Part shown: one piece after another, positions 1-9,435 of the stretch
How positions within the stretch are numbered: position 1 is the stretch's first letter
How the letters are laid out: each line of letters opens with the position of its first letter
Program-made: the position numbers and the translations under genes
The notes under the pieces: generated by a model
The model's input: the letters and a program-made list of their open reading frames with translations, nothing else
Told to the model about the DNA's origin: nothing
The model's database searches: none
Assembly (NCBI GenBank): GCA_001574975.1
Contig: KQ965756.1
Coordinates: 402,762 to 444,237 of the forward strand
Origin: Gonapodya prolifera JEL478
Taxonomy: Eukaryota; Monoblepharomycota; Monoblepharidomycetes; Monoblepharidales; Gonapodyaceae
DNA length: 41,476 bases
Direction: 5' to 3'

Positions 1-517
1 TGGCAGGGCGTTGGGTGATTCATTTGCATTGGATACGTCGGACTCAGTAGTGACTCAAGCGGACTATAAATATACTGTAAAACTATGATAAGAGACAACA
101 GAACATATTTCGTTCTACAAGATAAGTCATCTACGACTACGACGAAGGTCCGCGTACGCTAGATTCAACAGATTCAGCGTATTCGCATGTGATGGTAAAA
201 CGAAATACGACTGTTGCTTCCATTCATGATGCGATTACACGCATTTACATCCCCCTTCTCCCCACTTGACCAAACCGCTTTGTTCTGTTCGGATTCCATC
301 GGATTCCATGAATGAAAATTAATCAAGATACAACTAAGAGTCAGACACTGCCAAATGTATACGAAATAAACTACTACTGTTACGCATTTAAGACCTCACG
401 CACGTCATTAGAAGTCACAACTTCCCGCAAGTCAGAATAATTACACAAGACGCACCACTGATCGACCACTCGTACCCAATGTCCGTCCCCAATGCATCCA
501 GCCGAGACACGCATTAA
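1..517. other. Intergenic / 3' flank, no gene seen
   Basis: No reading frame with protein-like character was found on either strand. The stretch is AT-richer than the genes that follow and is probably the 3' flank of the RING gene, whose stop codon lies at its right edge. Confidence 0.5.
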
Positions 518-2084
518 TCACGTGTCTTGCGATCCCAGGTCCCGCTCAGGAAGATTGGTACTCTGTGAGAATGCGAAAATTTGAGATAGTTCGATGTTTT
601 CCGCAGCAAAATGCGAGTTGCCTGGGATGACTTCAAGAGATGTCGATGGGCTGAAAGTGGACTGGGTCGGTGTACGTGGAGCTACTGTGCCAGCTTCCGT
701 GATTGAGATCGCGACATCTTCTGGGGGTGTAGATGAAGAGCTGTCGCCTGTCAGTCCCAGTCCCAGGTCAGCAGTGACGGGTTCTCGGTCTGAGGTGACG
801 CGATGCGCACGTCTACGGCGCAAAAATCTGGTCACGATCCGGATGAGACTGCCATAGCGCGAAGATGGCGCCCCCAGCGTATGTGACGGTCGCTCTTCCT
901 CTGAAGACTGGCCGTGCGTCCCCGTCCCGGTCTCCTCCTCGTGGTTCTGCGCCTGCTGCCCATTCTGTGCACACGCGCCTTTTGTCAAATCCATCCTGCA
1001 CACCGGACACACGCCTCGCCACCCAACCAGCCACGCGTCAACACACGCTGCGTGGAAGACGTGACCGCACGGCAGCGTTCGCACGGAACCGGGCGTGCGG
1101 AGGGTGTCGAGACAGACGGGGCATAGTGTGGCGGCGGAGCTGGACGACGTGAGCGTGGTGAGTATGGAGACGTGCGATGGAGTGCGTTTGGCAGGGGTGT
1201 GTGTGGAGAAGGGGGGGGTGGCGCGGGGGGAAGGGAAGTGCACGAAGGAGCCAACCATAGAGCCCAATGTTCGGAGCCCAGGGAGTTTAGACATGGGGCG
1301 GGCAAGTCCCTGGTCTCCAGTAGCCGCGTCACCGATCCTCCCAACTGGCATGTGTGCGAGTTGTTCCAGGTCAACTGTAGGCCCGTGGTACACCATCTCA
1401 GAGCGTGCCACGAGGTCGGTGATGGAAGTGCTGCCGGACCATAACAGGTGACGGTACAGAGCCGGGTTTTGGGTTCGTAAGGGAGCGAAAATGGCAAGAG
1501 TGTGCTGGTGGTTTTTCGAGGTGGGGAGTTGAGGTTAGAGAGAATACGATTGGATGGTCGATCCTTGACTCACCAAAAAACGCCGGATTGTGACCACGAG
1601 TGTCATTATCAATGCTATTCCAATGACGGCGATGAAGAACATCATTGCGAGGATGAAGAAAAGGCGATCCTGTGTTGGGGCGTCGGAATAGTTGAAGTTT
1701 CCCGACGGAAACAGGGCGGATGTTGTGACTGTATGGTCGACGCAGGTCAGCAACGATTGTTCTCGGAAGTCCATAGCAAGCTTACGTACATCGAGTGGTG
1801 GCATGTGATGTTGTTGTCATCGTCGGAAGGTCAGTAGAAGTGGAAGCGGCTCCCGTTCCAGCCGATGAGTCACCCGCGTCACCCCCGCTCCGCGCGTCCA
1901 GGGGGATTCGGATGGTGCCCAAGGCAGAGGCTGGGGTGGTAAACGCTCTGCATGGCAGCGCTTGCAGCGTCAGAAGAAGGAGAAACAGAGAGAGAGCACC
2001 GGATGGCAGATTCGAGGGGACGCGGGAGCGGGTGGATATCGGAGAATGGGGGAGACCTCTCCCGGTCGTGGAAAGACCGCGCAT
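518..2084 (-). CDS. RING-H2 finger E3 ubiquitin ligase, signal peptide plus one membrane span
   Basis: Model: complement(join(518..1504, 1574..1728, 1790..2084)), 478 aa. Both introns (61 and 69 bases) have GT-AG ends and CTAAC/CTGAC-like branch points, and phases match exactly. Residues ~30-48 form a hydrophobic signal-type segment ending in an Ala/Cys-rich stretch. A second hydrophobic run (LFFILAMMFFIAVIGIAL) near residue 120 is a membrane span. The RING-H2 finger has Cys278, Cys281, Cys296, His298, His301, Cys304, Cys316 and Cys319, with the CGHVFHAAC core. The layout (lumenal N-terminus, span, cytosolic RING) resembles PA-TM-RING ligases of endosomes or vacuoles, but the lumenal part is only ~70 residues, too short for a PA domain. 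Linkers are Ser/Thr/Pro-rich. An E2-dependent ubiquitin ligase at a membrane is inferred; the substrate is unknown. Start chosen as the ATG 57 bases downstream of a TATA box. Confidence 0.82.
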
Positions 2085-2140
2085 CGTGGAAATGAAAAGT
2101 GTTGTTGAAGTACCAATCTGTACCAATGATTTTTCGTGTG

Positions 2141-2149
2141 TTATATAAC
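2141..2149 (-). promoter_or_regulatory. TATA box of the RING gene, with two CCAAT-type motifs
   Basis: Read on the minus strand, TATATAA lies 57 bases before the ATG at 2084. Two ATTGG motifs (2122-2126 and 2112-2116) sit between it and the start. The position supports the chosen start codon. Confidence 0.5.
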
Positions 2150-2530
2150 GGGAGTTTCGCCGGCCGGAGAAACTGTCATTCGAGTGTGCCCTGGGGAGAG
2201 GTTTTCGTGTTTTGGAGGGCCGGTATTTCAAACCACTGCTTTCAACGGACGACGAGTCAGTGGCTGAATGGACATTGCATATCGACGGACTGGGTGGAAC
2301 TTTCCGAAACGTGAAAGCATAAGTTTGCCACTGGTGATGCTTGATTGCATGGAAAGATCGACACAGAACGTATTTCTTAAGCCTGTGTACTGACGCTCAA
2401 AATAGGATCTCGATGAAATCATCACCGTCAGCTCCACTCATCTTGTCTTCAAAAGGCCGTTATGTGTTCCCCGCGGTGTAAATTTTGTACTCCGTCGACC
2501 TTGACGAAATAAAATCAAGCCATCAACACA

Positions 2531-3827
2531 ATGGAGCGACTTCCCGACGAAATCTTTCTTCGCATCCTTGTTCTCGTCGCAAACACGAAGGCTTTCTATG
2601 CTCACATCCCCTGGGTGTGCCACCGATTCGGGAGGATTCAGACCGCAATCCGAAAAGGTGTGGTTTCGTCAACTGATGCTACATCCCAGAGACATCAATG
2701 GCGTTTTACTTTCAGCTACGATCGTACACTTTATTACTTCGGTGGACATTGAGTCAGAACACTTCTCTATCGCCGATTTGAGGTCCATTACCCGGCAAAA
2801 GGACGATCCGCTAACAGACATCACCCAATTGCGGAGGAAAATCTTGAAAACTTCTGAAAAGGCTCGACGCGCCAGTCGGGCCCATCGCAACGACTCTTGG
2901 ACGCCCTTTCTCCTCGCGGCTCGGCTTAGAGCTCCAGCAGGACTTATTGGCAATAGCACGTCTGCTGCGGAAGATGTGCACACAATCCGGACCGTACTGG
3001 CACGCGTGTTGCCGTTTGGAACGATAAAGTTCGATTGCCTGCACTTCCTGCCAGTCCTTGTGCCCATATCGTGGTGTGTTCTCGTGGCGAACGGTCTAGA
3101 CGTATTTAAGCTGGACTGTGAACCTACACGGGAGCCTGTAGCGAGAACTGTTGAACGAATCTTGATAGATGAGGTGATTCCGATGCATGTTCCAAGCATC
3201 CCTCCTCAACCCACCATTCACTGGATCGGCCGACTTTCAGAAGAACACCCTGAAGAGTTTACGCGCCCCAAGCATCAGTCTCTTGGAAGCTCCTATGTCG
3301 ACACTCTTTCTGTTCCCTAATGCTCGAGATTACGAAGGATTCGACTTTGAATTGTACCCATCGCCCTTTTCCACACCAGACGGGAAACCGCGGCGGGGCG
3401 AAAACTTGGAGTCACTTACTTGGGTTACATCAACAACGAGAAACCCGAATCGCTTCACATTCTTACTGCCGCCATCGCAGCCGGCGCGTTCCCCCGCCTG
3501 CGCCGGATGGAATTCATGTACTCTGCCGAGGAGCTCACAATGGACCGCGACGCCGAGCTCCAGTTCTCCGACGACGACTGCGACTTTACAATGGACCCGT
3601 GCACCCCCATAATAGATGCCCTGAAGGCCCTTCTTGACACATGTCGAGCCGTGTCTGTGACAATCATTGGTGAGATGGAAGGGTCAGCAGAGCTTTTTGA
3701 GCTTATTCACCTCAGAAAAGACAACGCGGCGAGTTCGCGGCGAATAAAGTCTGTCGCGTACGCACCAAAGCCACAGATCGTATTGGAGCGTGCCTTGGGT
3801 GGAGGCTACGTCGTGTTTGATGTATAG
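2531..3827 (+). pseudogene. F-box protein, copy A, reading frame broken three times
   Basis: Starts with a clear F-box at the N-terminus (MERLPDEIFLRILVLV, then VCHRFGRIQTAIRK), the SKP1-binding module of SCF ubiquitin ligases. Coding continues in other frames: F-box in frame of 2531, then a +1 change at the AAAA of 2653-2656, a change to the next frame near 3190-3230, and back near 3415. The downstream parts are protein-like (DEVIPMHVPS, MSTLFLFPNARDYEGF, AFPRLRRMEFMYSAEEL, LRKDNAASSRRIKSVAYAP) and align with copy C at 7790-8960, so all segments once formed one protein of ~430 residues. No splice sites bridge the frame changes. The region after the F-box looks like the irregular leucine-rich C-terminus of fungal F-box proteins. 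A pseudogene is most likely; base-call errors or frameshifting are alternatives. Confidence 0.68.
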
Positions 3828-3989
3828 GACATCTGTATTTACTGGAACTAAAAAGAAATATGAAGTCATTGACGCTAGATCCAACCCTTGGCGCTCAAGA
3901 TTCCGGTTTCGTCTTCTTCGAGCGTGTTGAACTTTTCGTAACTGAATTTCAACCGGTTGATTAACCGAAACGACATTCTAACCGACAAA

Positions 3990-4320
3990 ATGGAACGACT
4001 TCCAGACGAAATCCTTCTTCGTATCCTCGTTCTCCTTGCGAAGACTAAGGCCATTTTCTCTCATATCACCCTGGTGTGCAGCCGATTCCAGGCGATATAG
4101 ACGACAATTCTCGAAAGTGTGGGGACGTGGACGCTTTCCATCTGGCTTATGTCAAAGCTTCCAGCCGACAGCTTTCACGATCACTCTCTACTACCTCCTG
4201 TCTTATGAGTCCGGTCGCTTTGAATCCTTTGTACTAGGCATTGCCTTATTCCAAATACTCTGGTTACATGATCATACACACATTTTCAAGCTTACATATT
4301 CCAATTCGAATTTCCATTAG
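3990..4320 (+). pseudogene. F-box remnant, copy B (36-codon F-box then decay)
   Basis: The ATG at 3990 opens an F-box nearly identical to copy A (MERLPDEILLRILVLLAKTK, then VCSRFQAI) that stops at TAG 4098-4100. Traces of the following region persist in another frame to ~4320 (QFSKVWGRGR, then LYYLLSYESGRFES, comparable with LYVLISVGFWSGDFS in copy C). Everything downstream of that is missing. It lies 163 bases after copy A on the same strand, so a tandem duplication followed by decay is the simplest reading. A 36-residue F-box peptide could still be made, but no function can be claimed. Confidence 0.65.
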
Positions 4321-4729
4321 GCAATACCCACGTCGCACTTCTCATCCACCGCGCCGCATCACATCGCTCGCACACGCGCTGGACTTTCGTTCCCCGCCGG
4401 AGGCTCCGGTACGATCGGCTGGCCGGGGGGGGGGCTGGCGCACCAACAATGTCCAAAGTCCAAAGTCCTCATCGCCTGAAACAAAGCGAGCGCCCACGCC
4501 ACGCAATTCGTTCACGTCCACTTCACGAGCCCAAACGAGATGCCCAAGATTAACTGTTCCTCGACGACGTGAGGGGTATCGATACCATCAGTCTTTGACC
4601 CCTCGCCTTTTCCTCCTTCATGTGACCTGGCCCCCATTGAGTCACGACGTCATTCCATTCCCAAATCCCTGCAACAGCACCCTCCGCCGGTATCGCCACC
4701 ACAACACCCGTCATCACGCATCACGCCCT
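4321..4729. other. Intergenic, nothing firm
   Basis: GC-rich stretch between the F-box remnant and the end of the F-box/ankyrin-like gene. It holds a run of nine G near 4426. A short plus-strand frame with a membrane-span-like segment crosses its right edge but has a stop and no consistent exon joining. Confidence 0.4.
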
Positions 4730-6766
4730 CTACTGGTTCAACATCCGATTCATCATCTGCCTCAACTCCCTGATCCTGATCTGCACGGGCGTCTGAAACA
4801 GCGGGGGCACGCCCACTTCCCCCGCTGGCCCTCCTCCTGCCCCTGCCCCACGACGGATCCTGACCAGCACCGTCATCCACCACGACGGCCGCCCGGTCCA
4901 GGGACAACAGCACCACGCGCACTCCGAAGACGACGAGTCTGCGCGGTCGGAACCGGCCCCGGGGACGGGGACGGGGCCGGGAGGGTCGAGAAGGAGGAGA
5001 GGGATGAAGGACGCGTCGTAGTAGAGCTGTTGTATGCGTGGAGGGATGTTGGCGGTGGGGTGGGGGAACGGATGATCGCCGGCAAGGGGGTGTGGGATAA
5101 GGGAGGATGGTGGCGGCGGGTGGGTACCGGCTTGCAGGGACCGGATGTCGAGCGCGCTGTCGCCGAGCGCTTGCGTAGATATGGATATAGACAAGTCTTC
5201 GGCCGAGGGCGCGTACAGGACGTCCGTGTCGGGGTCGATGGTGTACAGCACGGTGGGGCCCATACCCATCGTTCCGGTCTGCTGCATGACGCCTCCGCCC
5301 GGAGAGCCGGCACCACCAGGCCCGCTCAGCACAGTCCCAGACCCAGACCCAGACCCAGAGGCCGCTGCCGTCGTCGTCACCGCTGTCGGGGAAAACTCGC
5401 CCACGATTTCTTCCAGCTCCAGAACGCACGCCGTCTCCCCCGCATTGCGCGCCGCCTCGAGCGCCTCGGCCGCCGCGTGGCGCGGGACGTCGCCTGTTTC
5501 GAGCAGCGCGCGGACCACGCGGGCGTAACCACGTCGCGCGGCACTGATGACAGCGGCGGCCTTGGCGCGGGGAGTTGCGTCGGGTGCGAGAACGCGCAAG
5601 GGTTCTTCGAGTCCGGAAGCGGCGCAGAAGTGCAGCATTTGTCCCTCGAGGTCGGCCCGGGTCTGCAGGGCGGCGCGGCCTCGGGAGGAGCGGAAGAGCG
5701 TATAGAACGTGGAGGTGTTGTTCATGAAGGCCGCGAGCTCGAGCGCGCGGCCGACGTCCAGCTGGTTCCTGTCCGCGTCGGCGTCGAGAAACACGCGGAT
5801 GCACGCCGTGCCGTCCACCTGCACGGCAGCAAAGAAGGCCGCCTGGTCCTCTGCGTACATGTCGGCGCCCAGCTCGTGGATCAGGAAGCGTAGGAGGGAG
5901 GGTGTTCGCGAGAGAGCCGCGTCGACGTGGCAGGAGACGTTGGAGATGAGAAGCTCGCGCGCCCCGGGCATGGACGCGGCGATGCATCGCAGGAGGTCGG
6001 TGTGCCCACCGCGGCAGGCAGCGCGGACGAGGTTGAGCCCGGCGGTGGGGCCGTGACGGGCTGCGAAGCGGGCGACGACGCGAGAGATGACAGTCATGGG
6101 ACACTCGCTGTCCTCCTTTGGTGGTTCGGGTTCGGTGTGGGGTTCGGGTTCGCCGCTGCTGCTGCCGCCGCCACCGCTGCCACTGCCGCCGCCACCGTTA
6201 GCACCGCTGCTGCTGCCGCCTGTGTCGTCGGATGCGAAGTCAGCCAGTGCGCGCATCACGTGCGGGTCCAGCGTGTCGCGCTTGAGCTCCGCGCAGAATG
6301 CGTCCTCGACGGATCCGCAGCGTCTGACCGCCCGCGAGGCCACGCTGATCGGATTGTACATCTTGGCACGCAGAGTGCGGCACAGCAGGGGGAAGGGCGA
6401 GCCGAGCCGGTGCACGCGGTTGAAGGGGAGATAGTCCGCCACCATAAGCAGAATCTCTGCGGGCAGGTCCTGCAGTACGGTGGCGGGCAGATGAGGCGGC
6501 GCGGGCGGCGTTGGCAGCGGCGATTCGTGCGGCGGGGGTGTTTGTGGGACCTCGGCGGTCGCGTCGGCGGCAGGCCCAGAGAATGAGCCGCGTCGCCGCT
6601 CCCTCCCGCGCGGACGCCACCTTGCGGCAGCCTTGAGCAGCGCCCACATCTCGCGGGGTGTGGCGTGCGGCGCGTGCGTGCGATTCGAGTCTTGCGGGGC
6701 GCGACAAGTGTTCGGTTCCTGGGACGTGGGGTGTGGCCGCGGCCTGGAAAAAGACCCGAAGCACAT
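4730..6766 (-). CDS. F-box protein with ankyrin-like helical repeats
   Basis: Uninterrupted 678-codon frame. Residues ~95-140 form an F-box (LQDLPAEILLMVADYLPF, then LCRTLRAKMYNP). After a Gly/Ser spacer comes a region of ankyrin-like units, about residues 225-460, with typical phrases such as LVRAACRGGHTDLLRCIAAS, FLIHELGADMYAEDQAAFFA and ISAARRGYARVVRALLETG. This architecture suggests an SCF substrate receptor whose repeats bind the target. The C-terminal ~210 residues are low in complexity (Pro, Gly, Ser; SGSGSGS from a CCCAGA repeat at ~5336-5362), and the last ~70 look least protein-like, so a missed intron or frameshift there is possible. Met40 (6649) is an alternative start. A TATA-like ATAAAT sits at 6804-6809 on the minus strand. 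It lies inside a nest of three unrelated-looking, broken F-box copies and is the only intact member. Confidence 0.72.
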   Translation of the reverse strand: MCFGSFSRPRPHPTSQEPNTCRAPQDSNRTHAPHATPREMWALLKAAARWRPRGRERRRGSFSGPAADATAEVPQTPPPHESPLPTPPAPPHLPATVLQDLPAEILLMVADYLPFNRVHRLGSPFPLLCRTLRAKMYNPISVASRAVRRCGSVEDAFCAELKRDTLDPHVMRALADFASDDTGGSSSGANGGGGSGSGGGGSSSGEPEPHTEPEPPKEDSECPMTVISRVVARFAARHGPTAGLNLVRAACRGGHTDLLRCIAASMPGARELLISNVSCHVDAALSRTPSLLRFLIHELGADMYAEDQAAFFAAVQVDGTACIRVFLDADADRNQLDVGRALELAAFMNNTSTFYTLFRSSRGRAALQTRADLEGQMLHFCAASGLEEPLRVLAPDATPRAKAAAVISAARRGYARVVRALLETGDVPRHAAAEALEAARNAGETACVLELEEIVGEFSPTAVTTTAAASGSGSGSGTVLSGPGGAGSPGGGVMQQTGTMGMGPTVLYTIDPDTDVLYAPSAEDLSISISTQALGDSALDIRSLQAGTHPPPPSSLIPHPLAGDHPFPHPTANIPPRIQQLYYDASFIPLLLLDPPGPVPVPGAGSDRADSSSSECAWCCCPWTGRPSWWMTVLVRIRRGAGAGGGPAGEVGVPPLFQTPVQIRIRELRQMMNRMLNQ

Positions 6767-7789
6767 CCACCGTACAGACGGCGGTGTCCCTCAAACGGCG
6801 CCCATTTATGTCCGCGGATGTAGTCTACACTTTTTTCGCCTTTTCTAGTCGTGTCGTGTGCGTGCTTCGTCTTTGCCGTCTCCATAGTACCGCCTCACCG
6901 TACACCCCCGATATATTAGCGTGCACATAGAGCACGCCTCCCGCCCTCTATGTCCGCAGCCCCCCCATCCCCCGCACTCACAGCCACATCCAGGGATTGA
7001 TCTCCCCCTGCCGCGGTAATGGATGGTGCTGCGTCGGACGGCGTGCGGTGAGTCGTGAGTCGTGACGCGTTCCCGTCCCTCGCCGCGAAAAACGGATGCC
7101 CCCCTCAACGAGGAGACGCCACCCTGCCTCCTGCTCCTGCTCCTGCTGACCCGACCACCCTGCGTTGCAAAAAAAAAAAATCTCTGTTTTTTTTTGCAGG
7201 CCAAGAAATTCCAGGGACCGCGCCGAGGATGACCCGTATCTCCCAAAAAGGTATGGAGGAGACAGATCCCACGGTAGCCGTTATGACTCTTCTTCCGCGT
7301 CTGTTTTCGAATTTTACTCTATACTGCTACACATCTGGTAATCTCGTGTTGCGTTTGCGAGACTGCTTTCATTGTGCTTTGGCTTCGAATGCAGAAACGG
7401 GGGCTGTCAAACGCAAGTGCACTTGTCGATTGTTCCGCCCACGTTCCGGTCCGATCGCCATCCGAGGTCAATCTGCTCGATTCAGACCAAATCAGAGTTC
7501 AGCCCATGCCCGATGTTTGTATATATGGGAAAAGCACGTTGTGTAGCTCGGCGGTGGGTGTGGTGTTCGGAGTCCGTGCCTGGCTGAGTGATATGCCACA
7601 AACTTTCCTACATGCGAGCGCCTGTTGGTTGTCCTGAACAAACTCAGTGAAATCATGTGGGACGTGGTGTCGCCCGAGATGACACAGCTTTTTCCTGGTG
7701 CGCCACGGAGGCCACCTGCCCCCCCCCCGTCGTGGTGCCTGCGCCTGCGCCGATGAGTAAGGGTGATGGTGTGACGACCTTATGACCTG
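6767..7789. other. Intergenic region with A/T inverted repeat
   Basis: About 1 kb with no convincing gene on either strand; short frames here lack family character. Contains the A12/T9 inverted repeat at 7166-7198 and a C9 run near 7720-7728. Probably holds the promoter of the F-box/ankyrin-like gene at its left edge and the 3' flank of F-box copy C at its right. Confidence 0.4.
7166..7198. repeat. Inverted repeat: TGC-A12, 6-base loop, T9-GCA
   Basis: TGC followed by twelve A, then TCTCTG, then nine T and GCA. The arms pair over about 12 bases around a 6-base loop. It could be a bidirectional poly(A)/poly(T) element, a nucleosome-excluding tract or a slippage product. Confidence 0.6.
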
Positions 7790-8960
7790 TCAACCGACAC
7801 GACGAAGACCCCACCCAAGTCGCATTCCAAATACGATCAGTGGATTTGGCGCATGCGTGACAGCCTCCATGCGACGAGAACTCGCCGCCGTCTCCTTTCT
7901 CAGGTGCATAGGGCAAAGAGCTCCGCCGACAGTTTCGTCTCTCCGAGAATCGAAACAGACACAGAAGGACACGTGTCGAGGAGGGCCTTTAGAGCGACTA
8001 TGGAGGGTGTACATGGATCCATTGCCGGGTCGTAGTCGTCGTCAGAGAGACCTCCAGCTCCTCTTCACGGTCGACCATGAGATCTTCTGTGTTGTACATG
8101 AAGTCAATCCGGCGCAGCCGAGGAAACGTGCCAGCACACATAGCGGCGGCCAGAGCGTTGATTGATTGGGTTAAATCCTTTATAGTGATGAACATTGGGA
8201 AACAGAAAAAGCGTCGACATGGTGTTTCTACGAGAGGGATGCTCGGGGCACGTAAACTGTTCAGCGTGTTTGTCTAAGTGTTAGCCGAATAAGTGGATGA
8301 TTGGTTGAAAAGACAAGTTTCGAATATCCAGAGGGAATCACTTCATCCATCAACATTTGCTCCATCGTTTCCACTCCAGGTTTTGGTTCAAAGTCCAGCT
8401 TCAATATGCCGAGACCGTTCGCCACATGAACACACCATGGTATGGGTAGCGCATCTGGCATGAAATGGAGGCAGTCGAACTTGACATTGCCAAACAGCAA
8501 AAGATGTGCCATTGTCGTCCGGATTGCGTGCATGTCTTCCTCTGAAAAAGTGCGGTTGCCAATGGGTCCTCCTGATCCGAGCTCAAGCCGCGCCGAGAGG
8601 TGAAAGTGTGTCCAAGAACGATTGCGACTGGACTTGGCATGGAATCTCAAGATTTTCCTCCGGAAATAATTATCTGAGAGCCGATGGACGTCCTGTTGGG
8701 CAATTGCCCTCATATCATCGATGGAAAAGTCTCCAGACCAGAAGCCAACCGAAATCAAGACGTATAAGGTCGTAGCTGAACGTAAAACTTGGTTGACGTC
8801 GCCGGGATAGAGCATTTGTTGGTGAAACGACATCTTTTCGAATGGCAGTTTGAATCATCCCGAATCGGCGGCACACCAGGGGGATGTGAGTGTAGAACTC
8901 CTTCGTGTTTACGACGAGCACGATTATGCGAAGAAGGATATCTTCGGGAAGCCGATCCAT
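7790..8960 (-). pseudogene. F-box protein, copy C (paralogue of copy A), frame-broken
   Basis: Opens at 8960 with MDRLPEDILLRIIVLVVNTK and VCRRFGMIQTAIRK, clearly related to copy A. Coding shifts by +1 at TTTT 8835-8838 (AAAA on the coding strand), the same place as in copy A, and continues as QQMLYPGDVNQVLRSATTLY through VKFDCLHFMPDALPIPW to DEVIPSGYSK, where the frame is lost (stop near 8261). Later homologous pieces are in other frames: FPRLRRIDFMYNTEDLMVDRE (~8050-8130) and LRKETAASSRRMEAVTHAP (~7830-7890). Copy A and copy C differ at many positions, so this is not a recent duplicate. Same inferred role as copy A if ever functional. Opposite orientation relative to copies A and B. Confidence 0.68.
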
Positions 8961-9435
8961 TCGTGTTTGGTGTGGGCAGGGCGGGTCTTGTTACATTCAG
9001 TAATCAACCGAGTTACTGGACTACTAACGTCAAAGAAGGCAACTTCCGAAGCTGAAGACGGACTCTAGATCGCATAGTGGATGTGAGCTAACGGCATATG
9101 ATTGTAGCTTTTTAATGCTGGTGAACAGGTGCTGGTTATTGACCGGCTAAACAAACAACTTGAAAAGAGTGGACTTCGCCAACAAATGATGACGGACACT
9201 TGAGTTTAGGTGGTCCAGCAGGCGCCAATAACATCTCTATGTGTGTATTTTTACGTGTCGCCACACCCAGCACAAGAATGAACCGTGAATGCGCCCTCCA
9301 AACGCTCGCTGTGCGCGACGCCTCGTCTACCGCTGCTGTACTACAGTACAAATGACTTCTGGCTTCCGAATCCAAATATCCCACCCAAGACAAAAAAAAA
9401 AAATGTACAACCGCCCCGGCCCGGGCGAGACTGTC
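8961..9435. other. Intergenic, nothing firm
   Basis: Separates the start of F-box copy C from the 3' end of the zinc transporter, both on the minus strand. Contains an A11 run near 9393-9403. No gene seen. Confidence 0.4.

Noticed and set aside
2685-2690. Splicing as an explanation for the F-box copy A frame change
   Set aside because: The only GT-AG pair near the shift (about 32 bases, ending CCCAG) joins to the wrong frame and is absent from copy C.
4656-5020. Plus-strand frame with membrane-like ITHALYWFNIRFIICLNS and a later VIHHDGRPVQGQQHH
   Set aside because: An in-frame TGA separates the parts, and the tempting intron (GTCTGA donor, CCTGACCAG acceptor) does not keep phase. No start or family could be found.
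4240-5893. Very long plus-strand open frame
   Set aside because: It is the antisense shadow of the GC-rich F-box/ankyrin-like gene; composition is Arg/Pro/Gly-dominated and has no domain.
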